Assembly: GCA_009760855.2 (NCBI GenBank)
Contig: WPIO01000010.1
Location: 6,933,501 to 6,997,500, forward strand
Reading direction: 5' to 3'
Origin: Cristatella mucedo
Lineage: Eukaryota > Bryozoa > Phylactolaemata > Cristatellidae
Length of the DNA stretch: 64,000 bases
A program made the position numbers and the translations under genes. Of this stretch, positions 38,101 to 46,858 are shown piece by piece; position 1 is the first letter of the stretch, and the number at the start of each line of letters is the position of its first letter. Below the pieces are notes generated by a model, which was not told the origin of the DNA, did no database searches, and saw only the letters and a program-made list of their open reading frames with translations.

Positions 38101-39948
38101 TGTGTCTGTATCGAGGCATCCTGAACTCGTATTGCACGCGAGTATCATGACGATCTTGATACTCGTGTTGGTTTTGAGGCAATGCTTCCGGAGATAATGA
38201 TCTATTCTGTCTCGATGCTTCTAGTCGACAGTTCAGTGGTCTAGGTGAGAGCAGTGGCCTAGTCATGTCGGATGGCACATTGCTGTCCTGCTGTATTCAC
38301 TTCCTCGCTTAATGCAGTCGTGCCTTGCCATTCCAGCATCAGAAAGCACACGGCGATCCTATCGCCATGTCGTACGAGTTCTATGATGTGATCACTGCAA
38401 GGTTTAACGCCAGCAAGGAGCTGCTGCAGCTGCAGGCCCGGTGCATAGTACCGGGCTTCTACGCCAACCACATCGAGAACTGGCGGAAGCAGTTCCCCGA
38501 CAAGCAGGTAGGGGATGATGTGCAGTCGTGTCGACCATGCCGCGGTGGCGCAGCTTTCTCGGTCCAGCTTCGAGTGGCCTCGAGCGGTGCTCGACCCCCC
38601 ACTCTGCCTTTTAAGCATCCTTTTTGCGCGTTGCCCGCAGATCATGGTGGTGGACGGTCACGAGCTGAAGCAGGAGCCCGCAAATGTGCTGCATAGCATC
38701 CAGAAGTTTCTGCAGCTCACGAAAGTGTACGACTACAGTGTCACTCTGGTGTAAGCGTTCGGGCGAAGCTGGAGTAGCAGCGGCAATTGCTGCTGGGTGG
38801 CAATTGCTGTGGCAATTTCTGTGGCAATTTCTGTGGCGCTGCATGCCAGCGGGCATGCAGCGCCACAAGGCACACCTCTTCGACTTGGCATCGATGACTT
38901 TGTGGCAGGTCGTGTAGCGAGCTAGCTAGTGGGTAGCCACGGTTGGGTGGACGCTTGGATAGCTGCTGCCCTTGGCCGGCCCAGCGTGGTCACCGTATGG
39001 CCCTGCTCTAGCGTTTTCACTAGTCCCCTGTGCTCCACCGGGATCCAGTGGCAGGAGCCTTGCCTGGTCCTGTGCTCCACCTGGATATAATAATAATAGT
39101 AAAAATGCACTTGATAAAGCGCCCTCAGAGAACTCAATCTCTTTCTAGGCGCTCCACATTTGCTGCAAAGGGAAACACGATTGAATCGTGGGTAATATCA
39201 TGCTTGATAAACATGAATAACATAGTTAAGGGTGACATGCACAGGGTCAGCATGCAAATGTGGTTAGTGGCAGCATGCACAGTGTCAGCACGCATAAGCG
39301 CATCAAGGACGAATCACAAGGACCCACTAAATGCTGTCCTAAATAGGTGTTTTTGAGTTCTTTTTAAATGTGGTCAAGTCAGGGGATGTTCTGACACAAG
39401 TCGGGAGGGAGTTCCAGGCTTTTGGGAGCATACGAACTAAATGCACGGTCTCCAAAGGATTTGAGGTTTGTAAGAGGTATTGGTAAACTGTTGGATTCCG
39501 AAAAGCGGGTGGTACGATGCTTGGCCTGGTGGGGGAGTAGATCTGAGAGATAGGCTGGAGCGAAAGAATGAAGTGACCTAAAAGGGAGCGACAAAACCTT
39601 GAAGTCAATCCGTTGCTTGACCGGTAGCCAGTGCAGGTCGGCGAGAAGTGGTGTGATGTGGCAACTGCGCCGCTCACGACAGACGAGCCTAGCTGTGGAG
39701 TTTTGCACCATCTGTAATCACGTGATTGCACATGCCGGTAGGCCAGCAAGCAGTGAGTTACAGAAGTCAAGACGGGATGTCACAAATGCATGAACCAATT
39801 TAGATGCGGTATCCTTGTCTAAGCAAGCCTTAATTTTGGCAATGTTATGTAGTTGGGATCGGTGTTAGGCAGCCGCCGAGCTGCACTACTACGAATTGGG
39901 TGATCGTTGAAAGGCCCAATGATCAATGACCTTGTGCTCGTTCACGTT

Positions 39949-40025
<77 letters not shown>

Positions 40026-42430
40026 CTCTCCTCTCTCTCTCTCACTCTCCTCTCTCTCTCTCTCTCATCCTCACTGTATCTCCACTCTGCTTTTCTGTTC
40101 ATATCACCGTGCCTCTATTGAGTGCCCAGTCCACGGTGGTTTAGTGAATGGGCTGCTGGTCTGCACTCCACAAGTTGTCGTATGCTATGCTAACAATAAT
40201 AGTAATAATAATAATAATAATATATTTGTATAGCACCCTCAGAGAACTTAATCTCTTTCTGTGCACTTTTTTCATTTGCTGCGAAGGAAGCATGGTCGGT
40301 TAGTGATATCAGGTTCAATGACAACAAGCATAACAAGGTTAGAGGTGACATGCAATGCATAGGGTCAGAATGCAAATATGGTTAGGGCAGCATGCACAGT
40401 GTCAGGACACATAAGCACACAAATGACGAATCACATGGACCCACTAAACGCCGTGATAAATAGATGCGTTTTAGCTTCTTTTTCATTGTGCTCAAGTCAG
40501 GGGATATCGTGATGCCAGTCGGAAGTGAGTTCTGGGCTTTAGGAACATACAAATTAAAGGTACGATCTTAAAAGTATAAGTGGGTGGTACGATGCTTTGC
40601 CTGGTGGTCAAATAGATCTGAAATGTAGGCTGGAGCCTAAGAGTGAAGGTACCTAAAAGCAAGCAAGTGACAGAACCTTGAAGTCGATTTGCTGCTTGAT
40701 TGAGAGCCAGTGCAGGTCGGCGAGAAGTGGTGTAATGTGGTAACTGCAAGGCTCACGACAGCCAAGCTTAGCTGCAGAATGAATTTTGCACCAATTGTAA
40801 GCTCCTGATTGCACAGTTTTGTAGACCAGCAAGCAGTTAGTTGCAGAAGTCGAGACATGATGTCACAAATGCTTGGACCAATTTAGATGTGGTATCCTTG
40901 CCTACGCAAGCCTTAATTTTGGCAATATTATGTAGCTGAAGCAGGCAGACTTTACTGTGGAGCTGATGTGGCCGTAAAGGTTACTTTGGAACAGGACACC
41001 TAGATTTCGTGCAAATTAAACAGGCGATATGCTGGGAGAGCCGATTTTGAGGTTAGGTTTTTAATCTCTGAATCACACTTGGTTTTCCCATCACTAGTAA
41101 GTTGGTTTTATCGTCATTCAATTTAAGAAAGTTTGCTGCCGTCCATAATAATAATAATATTGCACTTGATAAAGCGCCCTCAGAGAACTTAATCTCTTTC
41201 TAGGCGCTTTACATTTGCTGCAAAATGATATGCAATAGAATAGTAAGTAAAATCATGCTTGAAAAACAAACAAAATAAATAATATGGTTAGGGGTTACAT
41301 GCACAGGGTCAGCATGCAAATGTGGTTAGTGGCAGCATGCACAGTGTCAGCACACATAAGCACGTCAATGACGAATCACAGGGACCCACTAAATGCTGTA
41401 CTAAATAGGTGTGTTTTTAAGTTTCTTTTAAATGTGGTCAGGTCAGGGGATGTTCTGACGCAGGTCGGGAGGAAGTTCCAGGCTTTGGGAGCATACGAGC
41501 TAAATGCACGGTCTCCAAAGGATTTAAGGTTTGTACGAGGTATTTCCAGACTGTTGGATTCCGAAAAGCGAGTGGTACGATGCTTGGCCTGATGGGGTAG
41601 TATATCTGAAAGATAGGCTGGAGCCATAGAATGAAGAAGTCCATGTGCAGATGTCATCAATGCATTACATGCAGCAAGGGAGTTGCTGGAGGGCTGGGAG
41701 AGATCAAAGCAAAGGTACAACTTGATTCCAGTGGACTTCGGTACTGGCCAGAGTCTTTGGAGCCCATTTGCATGAGAACACACTAAAGCAGTGGTGGGAA
41801 ATTATGTGGGTACACTGTAACGACCGTGTACTACAATATTCACTCTAAAAAGAGCTTCGGGCTGCCAATTTCCGGTCGAGTCTTGCTTAATTAAAATCTG
41901 ATGGACTGCTGTAATTCGTTGAGCCCTGTGAGACGTGCGCTGGTGCAGACGCAGAGGTCTGCAGCGATCCCTACATTTCTGGCACGAGCAAACGACCTGT
42001 CTGCCTGTACCGGACCGTCTGCCTGCAGCGGGCATTTGCTGGTCGTATCAAGTGTGCTCAAACCGTTGCGCTCGTTTTCTTTTCCGCCATTGCTGCTGCT
42101 GCCATTATCGTCGTCCCTCTCTCTCCCCCTCTCCTCCTGCCTCCCCCACCATGCACTCCTGCCTGCCTGCCTGCCTTTACACATCGATGCATAGGGATGC
42201 ATGCACGCTTCAGTTACGATCCGAAGAAGCAGTTCTACTGCGTCAAGAGCAGCAGAGGGCCACAGTGCCTCGGAGCGAGCAAGGGACGCAGCCGCGACTA
42301 TGGACCCGTGGACGAGCGCTCTGCGCTGCTCCTGCAGAGTATCTACCTCGAGTCCAACAGGAGCTTGAGGAGGCTTCTCGACGAGATGGGATACGACCCG
42401 CCTGCCTGGCTGCAGGAAGTGACCGTCTAG
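23654..42430 (+). CDS. NDST: Heparan sulfate N-deacetylase/N-sulfotransferase (NDST), 11 coding exons
   Basis: NDST enzymes remove the acetyl group from GlcNAc in the heparan sulfate backbone and sulfate the freed amine with PAPS, in the Golgi lumen. Coding exons: 23654-24928, 25105-25234, 25441-25556, 29879-30064, 30435-30563, 30704-30992, 32245-32368, 35159-35366, 38337-38507, 38641-38750, 42214-42430. All junctions are GT-AG, phases agree, and the sum is 2955 nt (984 aa plus TAG). A type II signal anchor lies at residues 9-28. Deacetylase motifs are DIDD (406-409), TWSHAQPH (480-487) and HHSG (522-525). The sulfotransferase has the 5'-phosphosulfate loop GPQKTGTT with the catalytic Lys at 707, the 3'-phosphate motif around DRAFSW (812-817), and the Cys922/Cys931 pair before SKGR. 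Vertebrate NDSTs are about 880 aa; the excess is mostly low-complexity sequence in exon 1. The start is the first in-frame ATG and directly precedes the anchor. Paralogue numbering cannot be assigned. Confidence 0.95.
25105..25234 (+). CDS. NDST: NDST exon 2
   Basis: 130 nt, phase 0 in and phase 1 out, residues 426-469. The acceptor is gcctgtag|GAGCTC and the donor ATTG|gtgagc. It encodes the conserved [14 protein letters not shown] strand of the deacetylase and the acidic DDELI segment. Confidence 0.93.
25441..25556 (+). CDS. NDST: NDST exon 3
   Basis: 116 nt, residues 469-507. The acceptor is gcttttgcag|AGGTC and the donor GCGAAG|gttagt. It carries the His-rich TWSHAQPH motif, a probable metal or active-site segment of the deacetylase, followed by the helix leading into exon 4. 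Confidence 0.93.
25557..26429. other. NDST intron 3, 5' part
   Basis: A short piece similar to family D (gatccgtcaagtattggc, about 25890-25908) and a (GT)n run at 26157-26190. Otherwise unassigned. Confidence 0.4.
26157..26190. repeat. (GT)n microsatellite
   Basis: GT run of about 34 bases within NDST intron 3. Confidence 0.95.
26430..27600 (+). mobile_element. LINE-C: CR1/L2-type retrotransposon fragment with RT catalytic motif
   Basis: Broken ORF2. [14 protein letters not shown] is encoded around 26556-26600, with the YADD catalytic motif at 26568-26579. Then come [18 protein letters not shown] and a VTPLLSELN segment (26876-26990), and a C-terminal remnant ([12 protein letters not shown]). 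The 3' end is gatgcgatgtaaatgactga then (ATT)n to 27598. It lies in NDST intron 3 in sense orientation. Stops and frameshifts show it is dead. Confidence 0.8.
27601..29878. other. NDST intron 3, 3' part
   Basis: No recognisable repeat or coding segment before exon 4. The open frames seen have no known motif. Confidence 0.4.
29879..30064 (+). CDS. NDST: NDST exon 4
   Basis: 186 nt, phase 0 at both ends, residues 508-569. The acceptor is gcgtgcag|GAGAAG and the donor ATCAAG|gtaagg. It carries the highly conserved [12 protein letters not shown] motif and the TSTEEYPHL and ARLRRGF blocks. It follows the longest intron so far (4.3 kb, containing LINE-C). Confidence 0.95.
30304..30338. repeat. (AT)n microsatellite
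   Basis: AT run within NDST intron 4. Confidence 0.9.
30435..30563 (+). CDS. NDST: NDST exon 5
   Basis: 129 nt, phase 0 at both ends, residues 570-612. The acceptor is gcgagcag|GTCATT with a poor pyrimidine tract; the donor is AATCCG|gtgagg. It encodes the PRQVCG and FYDEYPGG blocks and the GGELF segment of NDST. The open frame continues upstream of the acceptor but is not NDST-like there. Confidence 0.9.
30704..30992 (+). CDS. NDST: NDST exon 6: linker and start of sulfotransferase domain
   Basis: 289 nt, phase 0 in and phase 1 out, residues 613-709. The acceptor is cgttcccag|GTGAAC and the donor ACTG|gtgaga. It starts with [10 protein letters not shown] and ends within the PAPS-binding P-loop-like GPQKTG, with the intron splitting that Gly codon. 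YGNIDRL has one more residue than the YGNDRL of vertebrate NDSTs as I recall them. Confidence 0.95.
31103..32045 (-). mobile_element. LINE-A copy in NDST intron 6, interrupted by a MITE
   Basis: Starts with an interrupted ATA tail. In minus orientation it carries [10 protein letters not shown]-like coding and extends to the ARNLGV and [11 protein letters not shown] region near 31945-32030. The match to other copies breaks at 31500 and resumes at 31764, flanking the MITE. Confidence 0.75.
31500..31763. mobile_element. 264-bp MITE nested in LINE-A, 5-bp TSD
   Basis: Imperfect inverted termini: the left end has ggacgattcatccacg and the right end, reversed, ggacgattcattcacg. Both ends hold further ggacgattcatcc-like units. 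CTAAC flanks both sides (31495-31499 and 31764-31768). Other LINE-A copies lack the insert and carry one copy of the target region. It contains a short (ccctaaa)2 stretch. Confidence 0.75.
32245..32368 (+). CDS. NDST: NDST exon 7
   Basis: 124 nt, phase 1 in and phase 2 out, residues 709-750. The acceptor is tcattgcag|GGACC and the donor GACTG|gtaagt. It completes [14 protein letters not shown] and encodes TFEEVHFF and NGLDW, the substrate-cleft part of the sulfotransferase. Confidence 0.94.
32369..33837. other. NDST intron 7, 5' part
   Basis: No recognisable repeat. A minus-strand 110-codon open frame at 32820-33152 has no motif I recognise. Confidence 0.4.
33838..33992 (-). mobile_element. 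SINE-1 copy
   Basis: Reverse complement of SINE-1: agagcctttacggctatcac, cgataaaggatcgcccac, and box B GGATTCGAACCC at about 33908-33919 as read on plus. Confidence 0.75.
34150..34620 (+). repeat. Family D repeat, copy 2
   Basis: Frame [34 protein letters not shown] and MQKSVN is collinear and ungapped with the other copies, but has internal stops. The 3' half (gatatgttgcttccagttta and onward) matches copies 1 and 4. Confidence 0.65.
34628..34748 (+). mobile_element. SINE-2 copy
   Basis: Head caaggtgcttgtcttagaag, box B-like gtgggttccatcctgc, tail gatagagattcagttccttt and ctatacaaatgaatta. It follows family D copy 2 directly. Confidence 0.6.
34918..35040. repeat. Family E dispersed repeat, copy 1
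   Basis: About 115 bases (tgtactacattattcactc through tttttgcttaattag) roughly three-quarters identical by eye to 41803-41925. Each lies in an NDST intron 120-290 bases before an exon. Confidence 0.6.
35159..35366 (+). CDS. NDST: NDST exon 8
   Basis: 208 nt, phase 2 in and phase 0 out, residues 750-819. The acceptor is tctgatag|GTACATG and the donor TATCAC|gtgagt. It has [11 protein letters not shown] and the 3'-phosphate-binding segment [11 protein letters not shown]. The loop after YMSFF is about ten residues longer than in vertebrate NDSTs. Confidence 0.94.
35367..35917. other. NDST intron 8, 5' part
   Basis: CTG-rich stretch at 35382-35415, then unassigned sequence. Confidence 0.4.
35918..36440 (-). 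mobile_element. LINE-A copy in NDST intron 8
   Basis: Lacks the extreme 3' tail. Minus-strand coding has [35 protein letters not shown] and [14 protein letters not shown]. Confidence 0.8.
36441..36670 (+). repeat. Family D repeat, copy 3 (3' half)
   Basis: Matches copies 2 and 4 from gcatatgatgcagaggtcgg through tatttgtcttttgaaatgca. The coding-like 5' half is absent. Confidence 0.6.
36671..37324. other. NDST intron 8, unassigned
   Basis: AT-rich sequence with no recognisable repeat or coding segment. Confidence 0.4.
37325..37690 (+). mobile_element. LINE-B copy in NDST intron 8
   Basis: Well-preserved LINE-B 3' end from gctgtcccattcctctgctt through actttgtggagtta. Sense orientation relative to NDST. 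Confidence 0.8.
37691..38336. other. NDST intron 8, 3' part
   Basis: No recognisable repeat before exon 9. Confidence 0.4.
38337..38507 (+). CDS. NDST: NDST exon 9
   Basis: 171 nt, phase 0 at both ends, residues 820-876. The acceptor is cattccag|CATCAG and the donor AAGCAG|gtaggg. It encodes HQKAHGDP, the EVITA-like helix and [15 protein letters not shown], all typical of the NDST sulfotransferase. Confidence 0.94.
38641..38750 (+). CDS. NDST: NDST exon 10
   Basis: 110 nt, phase 0 in and phase 2 out, residues 877-913. The acceptor is ttgcccgcag|ATCATG and the donor CTGGT|gtaagc. It encodes [16 protein letters not shown] and the IQKFL helix. Reading on without splicing stops at once (GTG TAA), which supports the donor. 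Confidence 0.93.
38833..38866. repeat. Perfect 15-bp-stem palindrome after NDST exon 10
   Basis: gtggcgctgcatgcc pairs with ggcatgcagcgccac around a four-base agcg loop. It is preceded by a roughly 12-base unit (gtggcaatttct) repeated about three times. It lies 83 bases past the exon 10 donor. Confidence 0.85.
39087..39870 (-). mobile_element. LINE-A copy in NDST intron 10
   Basis: ATA tail, terminal signature and C-terminal RT coding on minus: [53 protein letters not shown]. Two overlapping frames indicate a frameshift. Confidence 0.85.
39951..40068. repeat. Compound (AC)n(CT)n microsatellite
   Basis: AC run at 39951-40021 passing directly into an interrupted CT run to about 40068. Confidence 0.95.
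40190..41142 (-). mobile_element. LINE-A copy in NDST intron 10, degenerate
   Basis: (ATA)n tail at 40194-40222, LINE-A 3' UTR, then decayed RT coding on minus up to the ARNLGV-like region near 41010. It is more diverged than the adjacent copies. Confidence 0.75.
41145..41640 (-). mobile_element. LINE-A copy in NDST intron 10, young
   Basis: Almost identical by eye to the 51.6-52.1 kb copy in reverse. Its (ATA)n tail abuts the truncated end of the previous copy. C-terminal coding [20 protein letters not shown] is readable. Confidence 0.85.
41803..41925. repeat. Family E dispersed repeat, copy 2
   Basis: Homologous to 34918-35040 (gtgtactacaatattcactc through cttgcttaattaaaatctg). Confidence 0.6.
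42214..42430 (+). CDS. NDST: NDST exon 11 (C-terminus and stop)
   Basis: 217 nt including TAG, residues 913-984. I chose the acceptor cgcttcag|TTACG because it is the only nearby AG that restores the phase left by exon 10 and gives the expected [10 protein letters not shown] join. It carries the two cysteines of the expected disulfide and CLGASKGR, part of the PAPS site. The upstream AG at 42194 would break the frame. Confidence 0.92.
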
Positions 42431-43345
42431 CGCTGCTGCTGCAGCGGGCTGCCGCGAGCAGGGCCCTGCGTGCTGGTGCCAGTCGCTCGTGCGTCGTGCC
42501 CCGTAGCATGAAGCATTCCGTCGATGCCACAGACCAGCGCTTGTGACGGCAGCGGCAGCAAGCAGCCAGGCTTGTGACGGCAGCGGCAAGCAAGCAGCAC
42601 ATGACTCGGGCTTGTTACTCATGCAGACAGCAGTCTATCGTGCCCTTAGCCGGTGGTTGAATTACGCGCCAGGTTAGATCTTCTTCCATTAGTCGAAAAT
42701 TATGTTCCTGCCGTGTAAGGAGAGAGAACGAGCTAGAGCGAGAGAATTCTTCCTCATAGGGATGACTCCTTCTGTCACCATCATATGCAGCCGACCCCCT
42801 CGCACTATGCACTCGACTCATTTCCACTCGATGCACTCAGCATCTGCTTAAGTCATCTGTTGCCATCTCGGCGACCCCACCGGCGGTCTCTGTTCTGTGC
42901 TCTGCTGCTGCATCAGAGCATGTCAAGCTGCCTCCGGTCGCCTCTGTCGCCCTTTTAGCCGACCCTTTGAACGAGCGTAGCTGCAGTCACATGGCAGTGT
43001 CGTCAGCGCCGCCACAGGATAACCCTCATTATGACGAGGGCCTGCGCACGTGCGCTCCGTGAGCTTCGCGTGCGCACTGACTTTGAGTATCATTTTGTTA
43101 ATGTCCTCACGTGATGCAACTCGTCGGTCGGAGGACCACTGACAGCCTTTTCGGACACGAGTGTTTTTAAGTTATTGATTCGTGTGTTCGGATACTGTTT
43201 TTTGCTTGTGCACAAAATGTTCGTTTTTACGGTATGGCTAATGTTTAGCTTGCTCGACACCCACAACGGGCGTCCAACGTTTGTGTTTCGGCACTTTTGT
43301 GTGCACCGACCAAACGGCATGTGCTCAATAAATAAGCATATGCAA
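42431..43345 (+). other. NDST probable 3' UTR
   Basis: About 900 bases after the stop contain no recognisable repeat, in contrast to the introns, which fits a 3' UTR. The interval ends near an AATAAA at 43327-43332 followed by GT-rich sequence. Confidence 0.45.
43327..43332 (+). terminator. Candidate polyadenylation signal for NDST
   Basis: Canonical AATAAA about 900 bases past the NDST stop, with G/T-rich sequence (around 43375-43395) a few tens of bases downstream, as expected of a cleavage region. No transcript evidence is available. Confidence 0.4.
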
Positions 43346-43870
43346 GTGACACCGGAACAAGGCACACCATTCTGTTTGGTCGTGGTCCCGTGATCGTTTC
43401 ATTGGCAGCCTCCCACCGGTATAGCTCCTATCCTCAGTTGCTAACCAATTATCAAGTGAGTGTCGGCTGCAGCCGCCACCGGCCACCTGCTGCTGCACCG
43501 CCGCCTGACCTCAGCGTCAGGTATCGGCCCCTGGAAACACACAGATTGTATGTCCCATTTGACGACGCCCTGCAGGTTCGTGTGCTTCGATCCCCGGGAT
43601 CCTCTAATTAGTATGACAAGAAATCCTGATCTTTTCCAGTGCTACCATATGTAACATGCATTGCCATCTTAAGACGCCTGGTACGGCTGTTCGTGCATGT
43701 GTCATTAATGCTTGTTTTTTCCCTAGTTAGGCCGTTCGTGCATGTATCGTTATGGATAGTTTTCCCTACAGCTGCACTCTACCGATGAACTGCATTTTTC
43801 AAGGTTGTGCCCACAGCCAGCAAGTGGTGTCAGATCCTCCAAAATGCAGTTGGCCCTGGCAACTCGGCCA
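43346..43870. other. No recognised feature
   Basis: Sequence between the putative NDST poly(A) site and the CT tract. Open frames at 43390-43654 have no recognisable motif. Confidence 0.4.
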
Positions 43871-45189
<1,319 letters not shown>

Positions 45190-45600
45190 CAATCGAATAT
45201 CTTTTTAGGGTACCCTTCAAAAGACAAACGTGCTAGAAATGGGATCGGGAGTACAGACGATTTTTCCATAAAAGAAAAAATGAAAATGCAAACCATATCT
45301 CAACCGGATGTAAACAGGAAGCAACATATCTATAGATAAAAAATTTACCAATTTCTGCATCACATGCAAATTGCATTCCAAATGATTAAACTTTGGTCGA
45401 TTGAGGTACATGAGTAAAGCCTGCTCAGGTGCATTCTTGTGACTTTTATTCAGCTTCATTTGTAATATATGTCGATGCCTTGTAAATTCCCTAACTCGGC
45501 TAATACTGCTGGTATCAGACTGAAATTTGAAGTGTAAGTTCAGCTCTGCTTGTACCACAACATTGTAGAAAATTTCTTGTTTCAGTTGAATTAAGTTTGC
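45190..45600 (-). repeat. Family D repeat, copy 4 (open frame intact over 113 codons)
   Basis: Minus strand 45558-45217 reads [34 protein letters not shown] and VMQKLVNF, collinear with copies 1, 2 and 5 and without internal stops. Confidence 0.65.
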
Positions 45601-45689
45601 TTAACTATATTGAATCCAATGGTGTACGTGTCTTTCTGTCCATTTGCGACTGGTCATTAGTGCACTCCCTACATAGGCATTGGTTTGCC

Positions 45690-45815
45690 AACTTGGTCGG
45701 GAGTACTTCTGATAGGTAGGCTGGGGCCAGAGAATGAAGGGACCTAAAGGTGAGTGACCGAATTTGAATTCGATGCGCTGCTTCACTGGGAGCCAGGGCG
45801 GATCGGCTAGAAGTG
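45690..45815 (-). mobile_element. LINE-A internal fragment
   Basis: ggtaggctggggccagagaa and gatgcgctgcttcactggga match the LHWLPVKQ-to-AYLSD coding region of LINE-A on minus. No 3' tail is present. Confidence 0.6.
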
Positions 45816-46160
45816 GCTTGAAAGACCGTTGGCGACAGAAGCTCTCGCTCTGCAGGTCCTAGACTGTGGAACTCGCTTCCACAATTCTTACGAAACGGCA
45901 ACTACTCTCATGCTGCTGACAATGCCTTTTCAGCGGTCATGAGCTGCTACTTCCATGCTACTCACTACCTCAACTGCTCTCCTGACTCTGCTTTGGATCC
46001 CACCGTTTCTTGGTTGCGTGAGATGAAGTCTGTTGGCTACCGAATGCGTACCGAAAGCCGCTTAGGCTGTGAGTTCGCTGTACAAAACTCTCCTGCTTAA
46101 CACCCACATAGTCTTTATGGCTTTGTGGAGTTACAGACGGAGATACATGGCTTTATGGTT
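45816..46160 (+). mobile_element. LINE-B 3' end copy
   Basis: gcaggtcctagactgtggaa to ggagttacagacggagatac. Very similar to 37.3-37.7 kb. The last 25 bases (ggctttatgg/gttttgtggagttaca) are partly duplicated. Confidence 0.8.
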
Positions 46161-46186
46161 TTGTGGAGTTACATAACATGTGATAA

Positions 46187-46315
46187 CTAGATTATAGGTA
46201 GAGTATGAGTGTGCTATAAATTAACTATGAGTTGAGTTTGAGTAGATTATAGGCAGATAATATGAATATTATAGGTAGATTGTAAGTATATTATATGTTG
46301 ATTATGAGTAGTGAT
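46187..46315. repeat. AT-rich degenerate tandem array, left part
   Basis: Repeated variants of gtagattatga and gtagattataa. Same composition as 46860-48415, separated from it by a LINE-A copy. Confidence 0.75.
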
Positions 46316-46858
46316 AATGGTAATAATATATTTGCATAGCGCCCTCAGAGAGCTGAATCTCTTTCTAGGTTTTTTACAGAGGCTGTACAGAAAGTGTTAC
46401 CAAATGATTGATTGTAACATCAGCAAGCCGGAGGCTCAGTGGAAGCATTTACATACACACACAAAACAAACCACAAAGACCCACTAACTGCTGCAATAAA
46501 CAGGTGCGTTTTAAGCTCATTTTAAATGTCATCTCAGGGGACGTTGTGATGTGCATCGGTAGTGAGTTCCAGGCTTTGGGAGCATAGGAACTAAAGGCAA
46601 GGTTTCCAACAGTTTTAACGTTCGTGCGAGGTATGGCTAATTAATTCGAAACAGAGCATCGGTTGTACGATGCTTTGCCTGGTAGGGAAGTAGATCCAGT
46701 AGATAGGCTGGAGCCGGAGAATGAAAAGACCTAAAAGTAAGTGACAGAACCTTCAAGTCGTTGCTTGACTCGGAGCCAGTGCATGTTGGCAAGAACGGGT
46801 GTGATGTGGCAACTAGTGCTCACTACAGCTGAGCCAATCTGCTGAGTTCTGAGTTGAT
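46316..46858 (-). mobile_element. LINE-A copy within the AT-rich array
   Basis: Terminal signature (ctgaatctctttctagg), 3' UTR and C-terminal coding remnant in minus orientation. Array sequence lies on both sides. Confidence 0.75.

Noticed and set aside
42197-42213. ATG at 42197 as the start of a separate small gene covering the last NDST exon
   Set aside because: The sequence after the acceptor at 42213 is the NDST C-terminus and is in phase with exon 10; the ATG is intronic.
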